Below, in pieces: positions 46,370-64,000 of a stretch of 64,000 nt of DNA (its first letter is position 1; the number at the start of each line of letters is the position of its first letter). The translations under genes were made by a program, and so were the position numbers. This DNA is from Plecoglossus altivelis. Taxonomy: Eukaryota > Chordata > Actinopteri > Osmeriformes > Plecoglossidae. The notes under the pieces are model-generated. The model was not told the DNA's origin and did no database searches. It worked only from the letters and a program-made list of their open reading frames with translations. The stretch covers positions 10,017,281 through 10,081,280 of the forward strand of contig BROE01000011.1 of NCBI GenBank assembly GCA_036571765.1, in the 5' to 3' direction.

Positions 46370-48220
46370 GTAAGTAACACTAACCACCGGGTACAATTGT
46401 TTTTACACATATTAAGGTACACATCGCTTGGTATATTATTGCGGTCGAGGATAGAATGAAGTATCTAAGGAGTGTTTTAAGTCTGTGCAGCCGCCTTCCC
46501 CCTCAGCTGCTTCTTCCTCCGTTGTGTCGGTGTTCCGTCTCAGACAGCCTGGGCCTTTGTTAGCATCCGCGTCATGGGAACCTGTAGAGCCGCAAGCACG
46601 GCAGATACGGTTCGAGTGTCCAATGCTCCACAATGGGTTGTCGTTGTCGGATCTTCCCTGCAGAGTAATGTCTGTGCAGTGTCTGCTCTTGGTCTGACCA
46701 GGCAGAGCTTGTGTGAAGGGAGGCCGTTATTGTATAGCAGTAATGTTAGACATGGATAATGAAACCATATCCATTATATGGCAAGAATCAATAAATCGGG
46801 TTGTCAACACTACTTTAAATGTCTGCCTTCGACATAAACATTTTGCACAGCTTCATATGGATTTTCACTTGTTAATTGGTTCGGTCTTCCTTTGTTTAGT
46901 GAGATGTTTTGATGTGCTCCGCCTGTCAATGTAGCCTGCTAGCTAGCTAATGACAACTGTTCTCGGTTTGTCTTGTCACACCCTGAAAGCAAGTTTATGG
47001 TAAATTGATCCCCGCTATTGAACAATGATTAACCTAGATATGGTACAAAAAAGCCCATTTCCGGGTGGTGAACGTGTAACCGCCGCGGTGCGCTTTGGTG
47101 AGGAAACTGTCGCTGGCATTTTGGATTTCCGGGTGTTTATCGTTAATGGTACCTAGTCATCTGTAAGTCAAGGAAAGCCAACTACTGCCGTTGTTTTAGG
47201 ATGTGGTGTGTAGCAAATATACTACAAGCTATTTCGTGAAGATGCTACCCCTGTCTGTGACGTTTCTTCCAGATTTTTTTTTTCCTTTCAATTTTTGTAT
47301 CTCCATGGTGGTTGGCGATCTATTTAAGTTAGCTTAACAGTTAGCAACACTGACTTGCCCCTTTGAAGGGGGCGTGAGCGCTCCTCTGGCATTTGCCAAC
47401 GTTTTGAGGTTAACGCATGAATTCCAAGCAGCGTGAGATTCTTTTTTTCTTTTTTTTTACTACATTTGTCTTGTTTTCATGTGCAAAATGTGCATCTTAT
47501 CTAGTCCCGGGTCCACTCCATCAGAGGCTCGAATGCCCAGTCTTGGTGTAACTTTTAATAGTCGTCCCTGTTTCTTTATGTACCACGAGCTGTAATCATT
47601 CATGCTGCATCACCTCTGTTCTGGTCTAAGCACCGTTGCTGAAGCTTGCTGTGTTAATCTATGATATGTACAATGTCATGTTGCATTCTAAAAATGAAAG
47701 AGCCAGTTGTTTTGAATTGAAGGACAGAAGTTGGGTGGATAGCAAGTCTTTGACTCCAGAGATCCCCTCTCAATGAGGTCCTAAGGTTTAAGAGTGAAAA
47801 TGAAATCTTAATCGAATTGCTTAACTCGAGCTTTAAGTGTGTATTGTACAGCACTTTAGCCCAAATGCGTTCCGAGCAATTGAGTTGTGGGGGGTGATTC
47901 ACAATTCTCCTGTGCAGTTTCAAATTAAAGTGATTATTCACTCTCAAATTAAGGTTTGTCAGATATGTTTACCCCCCACATGCCAATAGTCATTTCAGGA
48001 CCGTGTGAGTGCCACATCTAAAATAGGCAGAGCAATTACATCAAATTAGGTGGTAACATTATAGTACCTCGTATCTTTAAATGGTAAAGCCATTATGCTT
48101 TTACAATGCAGAAATGTATGTTCCTCTGTCTACCTGCATTGAGATGTAGACAGACTAGTACAGTACTGTAGGCTAGACAATTGATGACTGTGTGTTTATT
48201 CACTCCTAGGCTGTGGTGGA

Positions 48221-57498
<9,278 letters not shown>

Positions 57499-59085
57499 AG
57501 CTCCTGCCACGCACCCCATGCCCCTACGCCTCCAAACAGCATCATGTCAAACAGCCCATCAACCTCTATGCCCCTACCACCCCTCCAAACAGCCATTCTG
57601 AATCATTACGTGCAGGCTCCCTGCCTCGTCACTATAGTTACCTAGCCTTCAGCAGGCATCATGTAAACACCAACACCACCTCCCCACCACTTCTCATCTC
57701 CATGGCAACCCCTGGAAGCCTTGTTTTTTTTTTTTTTTGGCCCCCTTCTCTAAGCTCCTTACTGCTGTATTGGGAGGGGAGGGGGGAGGTGGGCAGGGGA
57801 GGGAGGGAGGGTGGGGGTGGGAGGGGACTCCTACCCCCACTTCTTCTTTCTGTTTTTCTTTTTTTTGACTAGACAAAAAAAAAAAACTTTTTCACTTTGT
57901 TTTTTGTTGGGTTTTTTGCTACTGCTTCACAAAGTCCTGACCCTTCACCAAGTAGCAACCACTATGAGATGGATCGAGTATTTAATTTGTCTGACGTCAC
58001 AATCATAGACACACCGTTGGCTAACCAGCAGAAAGATCATTTAGCATGGGAGATTTATTTCTGGTCTTGCTTCTATAAATATAACGTGTATACTTGGTGT
58101 AGACCTTTGCATATATATATAAATATATATATAAAACTTTGTAGTTTTTCTGGTTTTTGATGTTGATTCTGTATCTATAATGTATCCTAGTAGTGACCAC
58201 ATACTTCTGACTGTATAATTGTACATTTGTAAACCCTTGTAATGTAAAAGTGCTTTACCACCCTTTTTGGTATGAGAAGAAAAGGAAAAATCTCACAAAA
58301 AAATCTTAGAAACATGTGCATTTCAGTGTATATTCTCACCTCCTTGGTTGTGACATATGAGTTGTTGTATATTGTAAATTGTAATATCAAATTTTTGTTT
58401 TGAAAAGCCCTTTCTATACAGCATAGTAGCCTACTTGTACAAAGACCCCCCATGCTTGGTTTTATCCTTGTCACTGCTTAAATGAAGAGAACTCACCTCT
58501 CCTTTCCTCTCTTGACTGACCCCCTTTTCACACAGCACATTCTTGTTAGACTAGTGGTGTCTGCTTTCTGTTTCACTTTCCTCTTTTTTAAGCTTTTTTT
58601 CTTTCTTTTTTTTTAGCTTTTATTTTTTAGGAATGCTTTTGCTTCTTGGGTGAGGGTCTGGGGGCGGGGCAGAAAGGGAGAAATTATGATTTAGCCCCTC
58701 TACCCCACCTCCTGCCCCCACTCCACCTCCGCTCTGCACCCCCTCTTGCTTTGGAGTGCAGACGGGGGTGTTACCCATGGATTGTACAGAGGAGACTCTT
58801 GTGTTTTTGGCATTTCTCTAGTGCTGTTAGTGCTGTATCATACTGTTCATGTTCTTTGGGCGGGAGAGGCAGCCCGCCACTTGATGCGGTGTACATTTGG
58901 AGCAGCTTTGTGTATATTTACTACGAGCACACCTGTAACCATATGTGTATAGTTAACAGAACCTGTGTATGCTTACTGCCTGGGCAACTATTTTTTGTAA
59001 CTCCTGTTGTAGATTGTCTCTAAACAATTGTGTGATCTTTATTTTGAAACAAAACTGAACAAAAAAAACTTTCAAAATTTCAACG
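57499..59085 (+). other. pum1: 3' UTR of pum1
   Basis: AT-rich noncoding sequence follows the TAA at 57496-57498. It has a T run, a G-rich stretch (57770-57830) and many UGUA cores at 58200-58390. The end is placed near ACAAAACTGAACAAAAAAAAC (59046-59066) by resemblance to remembered vertebrate PUM1 3' ends. No canonical AATAAA was found there. Confidence 0.5.
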
Positions 59086-60120
59086 TTGTCTGGTGTTTTT
59101 CTGTTTGAACGTGATTTGTGGGTTTGTCTTCGCACTGTGGAGAAACGGTAAAAGGCAGTCGGATATAGGCTACTTATATTAAGATATACCACTATACATT
59201 TCGTTGAGTATATTTCGGATTCATGTACTAATTAAAAGTTGTGGACTAACGAAAACAGGGATGGCAAAGCTAAATGAATCAAATGCTAGCTTTCCCTCCT
59301 ACTTTCCGGCAGTGAGTTTGAGCCAGGTGAGGTACAAAATGGCGGGAGTGTATCGACTTATAGGGCCCCCCACTTACTGAATCAGTTCTTCAGGGAATTG
59401 TGCCAGTTCACACTTTGAATACCATGTTTAAAATGTCCTGTTAGAGGTCATTTACTGCGTGACATAGTAAATGATTCGTGTTATTTGTTCACCTGAGCGC
59501 TGTAATTCCACTGCCATACGCGCAAAGCCGCGCGTGCCCTCAGGCCGTGGAATGTGCCCTACCTAGCCCCCCGGGACTTCTGTTAATGGCGCGCGCGTCT
59601 GACCAAGAGGTTTTCCACGAGTTGACGGGTGAGACTACGGGAGCTGCTGGTGCCTAATCGGGCTGCAGGGGGCATCCTCGGCTCATCCGGTGAAGGAGAT
59701 CCCCCGCATCTCCATTTACACACACACACACACACACACCCCTCCTTCTGCCTTACTCCCAGGCCGAACGGCGTCGCCATACGGAACATACTGCTCTCAA
59801 CGGAGAGGGGGAGGAGAGCGCGAGGGGAGAGAGAACGAAATAGCTGAGGTCTTGCGTCTCCCAATAGTAGATTACAATTCAAGCAACAAGAAAGTAAACC
59901 CAGAGAAAAGACCGGAGTAGGTTCGCTAAGGAATCTCCCATTATCGGCAATTGGTCACCGGAATAATAACGCGAGGTCTGGTAGAGAACGGATTAAAAAC
60001 GCCAGACGGATGATAGCGCGGACGAGTGGCGCGCTCTGAAGTTGGTGAACACCGAATACCAAAAGAAGCGCTTTTGTTTCTCCCGTGAAGCCATCGGGAG
60101 GCTGTGCTCGCGCCCCGAGC

Positions 60121-60174
60121 ATGAAGCTACCGTGTCTGATGGCGCTCGCGGCGCTGCTTGCTCACACAGCCTCG
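60121..60174 (+). CDS. sdc3: First coding exon, signal peptide; probably syndecan-3
   Basis: The ATG at 60121 in context CGAGCATGA opens an 18-codon frame, MKLPCLMALAALLAHTAS, ending at a strong donor GTAAGC in phase 0. It is a short, strongly hydrophobic N-terminus typical of a secretory signal peptide. Syndecan genes have a first coding exon that holds just the signal peptide, followed by a very long first intron, which agrees with the 3.8 kb of exon-free sequence up to the window end. The position immediately after pum1, in the same order as human PUM1-SDC3, supports sdc3. No diagnostic syndecan sequence (glycosaminoglycan attachment sites, C-terminal EFYA) is in the window, so the identity rests on synteny. 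A CpG-containing 5' UTR and promoter probably lie at 59500-60120. Confidence 0.6.
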
Positions 60175-61272
60175 GTAAGCACGAGTGTCCCCGCTTCCTT
60201 TGTGTTCCATTGTTGTGAGCAAGACCCTTAACCAGTGTTTTACGATATAATCATCTGGATCCAGGCTACCAGTGTTGGGACCCAGGCTATCAAATGCTTA
60301 ATATGTGCGTGGGACTGTGTGCGTGTATGTGTGTGTGTGTTGCATCGTCTATAATGAGGAAACAGTAGCGGTGTGCCTGCTGCTCGGTGATCGGTTGTAA
60401 ATCTTGGAATCGACCCACATTTCGGCCCTTCTTGCCCGTGACTCCCGTGTCTGGCTCGCGGCCCCCGTGCCCCCCGCCTTTCTCCTGTCTTTGTGTCTCA
60501 GAGTGGAGCTTTTATTGTAGCAATATGTCCCCTCGGCCTCGATTTCGGGGGTGTGTGTGTGCAGGGAGAGAATGAACGTGTGCGCACCAGTAATTAGCGG
60601 GTATTCTTTAATTGAGGGTGATGGCGGAGCTTTCGTCCCCTATTCTGCTATGTGGTGTCTGCCTCACAATCTCCCATCCTGTCGGTAATTCAGCTCAAGT
60701 CACACTGCGGCGGCTTTAACGACTTCATTACCGGTTATGATATGGGTACGAAGACATGGTGGGGGGTTCCTTGCCCGATCACTTGATTTTCAGTGTTGAA
60801 CGCTAGTTCGCTCATCAGTAGATGACTGGGCCGTGACTTCCGACCGGGATTGGCAATAGGCTACATCCGAGGGCATCTCCGTTACCAGAGGGTGTGTGTT
60901 TGTGGCAGAGGGGTGGGGTAGGGATGGGAAACGCGATGCGGTAGGCGAGGGATGGGGATGATGTCATCGAGAATCGCAAGGAGGGGAACTGATTAAGAAT
61001 TCGCGAGCCCCCCGGAACCAACCCGTGCGTCACGCTCAGCCAGCACCCACACTTTCCGTTACCGATTTACACTGTGAGATTGTTGGACGCTTCTCTTGCT
61101 GGCCACGAGGAAACCGTTGACAGAATTGACTAAAGACACACCCACTTTATATCTCTCGCGCACACACACCGAGATTAGGCTACTGGGTCAGTTGTTGGTG
61201 GCCAGCCAGATATCTCCCGCCGAGTTAATATAACCTTAACACCTTAGATGCAGGCAGCTCTCTCTCTCTGTC

Positions 61273-61304
<32 letters not shown>

Positions 61305-62400
61305 CCTCTCTCTCTCTGACTCTCTGCCTCTCTCTGGCTCTCTGCCTCTCTGTATCTCTCTCTCTGTCTCTCACTCACAAAAGTACACACAGTTTGCCAT
61401 GCTCAGATAAATGTGAGTGTGTTCCACGCTGGAATAGGTAACCATCACATGGACGCAAACACACACGCATGAACAGTCCCAGAATTGCTCACTAACCCAG
61501 ACAACCCTGTTTTGAGGAGTATGACACACGCGGCGCACATCACAGATTTTCTCACCCAGATGGCACATTCACTAACAAGTCCTCCCTGTTTTTAGCACCA
61601 ACTGCGTATGGGTGTCCTAAATTTAATGATCAATCCCCACTAGAGTGACTCTGTTTGGTATTTCCTGTGATGGGAGGCTCTGATGTCATATCCAGAGGCA
61701 TCCGTTTAGATGAAGGCAGATTTTTCCCACAGACATGCACTGGAACCCACACACGTTCCCTGCATTTGTGGGTTGGGATGAGTTGCCAGACTTTTTTTCT
61801 TTTCTTTTTTTCCCCTCCGCTTTCTCAAAAGCTCGTATTCTCATCCCTTTGATACGGACATAGACATGTGACTTTTGCAAGTGTGTGCGTGCTTGTCAAA
61901 GTAGTGGCTGTGTTTTCGAGGATCATGTTTTGCCCGTGGAATGAATCCATTTTTTTGTGCCTCCGATCGTTGACAAAGCCCCCCATAGAGGCCTGGGGAT
62001 GCAGGGAGGGAGCAAGAGTTAGAAAATAGACTGAGCATAGGGATAGAGAAGGAGTGTGGAATGCGAGAGGCAATTTGACACAGGAAGTAGGTCTTTCTCA
62101 CTCCCTTAGAAGACAAAGAGTCCCTCAGAGACCCACTCCCCCCCCACACACATGGACATGAGTACACACATACATTTGAGACACATAGGTGGATACACAC
62201 ACGCCATGAGGTGTTGATATTTCAAGGTCAGGGCAGGGGGCTCACCCCTCCGTCATTCCAGTCGGACAGGAAATGAAATCAATCTGAGTTCATATCCGGA
62301 GCCGAGTTCACAGACCTACAGAGTCCAGCTCAGCTCCAATGGAGCCTGAAAGCACAACAGTTGGCCGTGCCTGAGCCTCACAGACTGAAAACGGCCCCTG

Positions 62401-62477
<77 letters not shown>

Positions 62478-63382
62478 CTCGCTCTCGCTCTCGCTCTTTC
62501 TCCCTCTTTCGTTCTCTGTCTCTCTGTCTTTGTCTCTCTCTCTCACTCTCTTCTTCTTTCTCTCTGTTGTTGTCTCTCTCTCCGTCTCTCTGTCCGTCTC
62601 TGTCTGTCTCTCTGTCTCTCTCTCTCTCTAGCCTCTCCTTCAACTCCTGGCCCCACTGTGGCTGTTCACCTGGCTGTTCACAGCTTTGTCGATTGTGTGG
62701 GTGGGAGCCAGCAGTGATAATGGGGGATGGTTAAACCCATCCCTCCGTTTATAGATACAGAGCCCTCAGGCCAAGGTTTCTGTAGGTCACATCCATCACC
62801 CAGGAGCGATCGCTGGGGGAACAGGGGCCAGGAGGTCAGGGGGAAGGATTGCTTTAATGGTCCTCTCCTGGAACTGGCCTTGAACAGCAAACTCCCTGCC
62901 CTGGGTCCACCGGCCGAAGCCTGGAAGTACCTTTTTTTAGGAATTCCCAGCATGATACGACAGGAGTCTCCTGGGGTCGTGTGCAACAAGTGGCAACATT
63001 CCTGGGTGTTTGTTGGGTGAGCAGATTTGAGACGCTATTCGTTTAGCCATATTGCAATAATACATATATTTGTTCATGCATAGACAGGTTTACGGAGAGC
63101 TGTTGACTCAATCGCCCCCCTTCTCTCAAGCGGGCACACGCACGCACGCACACGCACAAACACGTACACACACACACGCACACACACACGCACACAGAGA
63201 CCAGCGGTGTTCAGTGTCAGTACAAGGGTAGTAATAGCAGGGGTGTTGATTCAGTGAGTCAGAGGGAAACTCGGAATGCTTCAGGTGTTTAAGGTTGGTC
63301 ACAGCTGTGTAGTAACCAGTGCTTCACAGACACCGCTCTGAACCAGAGTCATCTATAGTCTGCAGTGCATGCACACACCCAC

Positions 63383-63426
<44 letters not shown>

Positions 63427-64000
63427 TGGGCAGAACTGCAGGCAGTACTCGCATGCATATTCTCGGGAGAGTATAGAGATAAAGGAGAAAGGGGGAGGAG
63501 GAGTGAAGAGGCAGGTCTGCATGGGAGGAAGGCTGCAGAGGAACATGCCGGGGGGGGGGGGGGGGGGGAACAGACAGGGGTGTGTTAAAGGACCAACAGG
63601 ATAGACTCGATAAGAATTGGCGGTTTGAGAAAAATGAAAATCGAAAGAGGGAATTGACGAGAGAGATGGGAGGGGTGATGGAATGAAAGACCTGTTCTGG
63701 TAGAATGATAGAAATGTAAGGGGGGTAGAGGCAAGTTATGGTTGAGTAGAATGAGAGAGTTTGAGGGGTTGATGGAAAGACTAGGTGAGAGTGATGAAGG
63801 GATAGAGATGGAGGGGGAGGGGGTAAGACCAGAGGGATGAAGAGAGGGAGGGAGGGCATTGGAGGGAAGGATAAAGAGAGGAGAGAGGGAGGGAGGCATA
63901 GCGGGATAGAGAGGGGGAGGGGAGGGAGAGATGGAGAGAGTGGAATGGAAGGAGAGGATGCGAAAGAAGAGGAGGTGAGGGAGAGAGAGAGAGAGAGAGA
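60175..64000 (+). other. sdc3: First intron of the presumed sdc3, partial
   Basis: No exon was recognised. The stretch contains (TC)n at 61259-61320 and 62398-62474, CA tracts at 63127-63197 and 63370-63421, a G19 run at 63550-63568 and purine-rich GGAGA sequence at 63650-64000. All long open frames here are translations of these repeats. Confidence 0.55.

Overview
The window is nuclear DNA of a ray-finned fish, almost certainly a teleost. It has compact vertebrate genes with short GT-AG introns, very abundant (CA)n, (GA)n and (CTGT)n microsatellites, a tRNA-derived SINE and a palindromic hAT-type element of the kind common in fish. All gene calls come from splicing exons by eye: reading frame and intron phase were checked at every junction and proteins compared with remembered vertebrate families. 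No search was run. No bacterial, phage or CRISPR content is visible.

Layout, left to right. 1-3930: repeat-rich upstream sequence. 3940-13005: arpp21 (+), an R3H/SUZ-domain RNA-binding protein, with the miR-128 hairpin in a late intron and a 1.2 kb tandem duplication of its four R3H exons. 13535-19746: ztraf1/cyhr1 (-), a zinc-finger protein. 19747-23771: intergenic DNA with a 78-base N gap flanked by two nearly identical 1.5 kb copies of the same sequence. 23772-27906: dclk3 (-), a doublecortin-domain protein kinase. 27907-31230: no gene seen. 31231-34105: fabp3 (+). 35630-37214: zcchc17 (-), head to head with snrnp40 (+, 37833-40065). 41394-45628: nkain1 (+). 46261-59080: pum1 (+). 60121-end: first coding exon of a gene that is probably sdc3 (+), then its intron.

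From fabp3 to sdc3 the order and relative strands match the human 1p35 block FABP3-ZCCHC17-SNRNP40-NKAIN1-PUM1-SDC3. ARPP21 and DCLK3 are neighbours on human 3p22, and CYHR1 is on human 8q24, so the window joins three human segments. Several genes share an RNA theme (arpp21 with miR-128, pum1, zcchc17, snrnp40), but this is ordinary vertebrate synteny and not an operon.

I found no convincing undescribed biological system. The observations most worth checking are the R3H-exon duplication in arpp21, which is real or an assembly artefact, the mirrored duplication around the N gap, which is probably an artefact, and a coding-like phase 0-0 candidate exon on the minus strand at 4393-4581 that I cannot identify.
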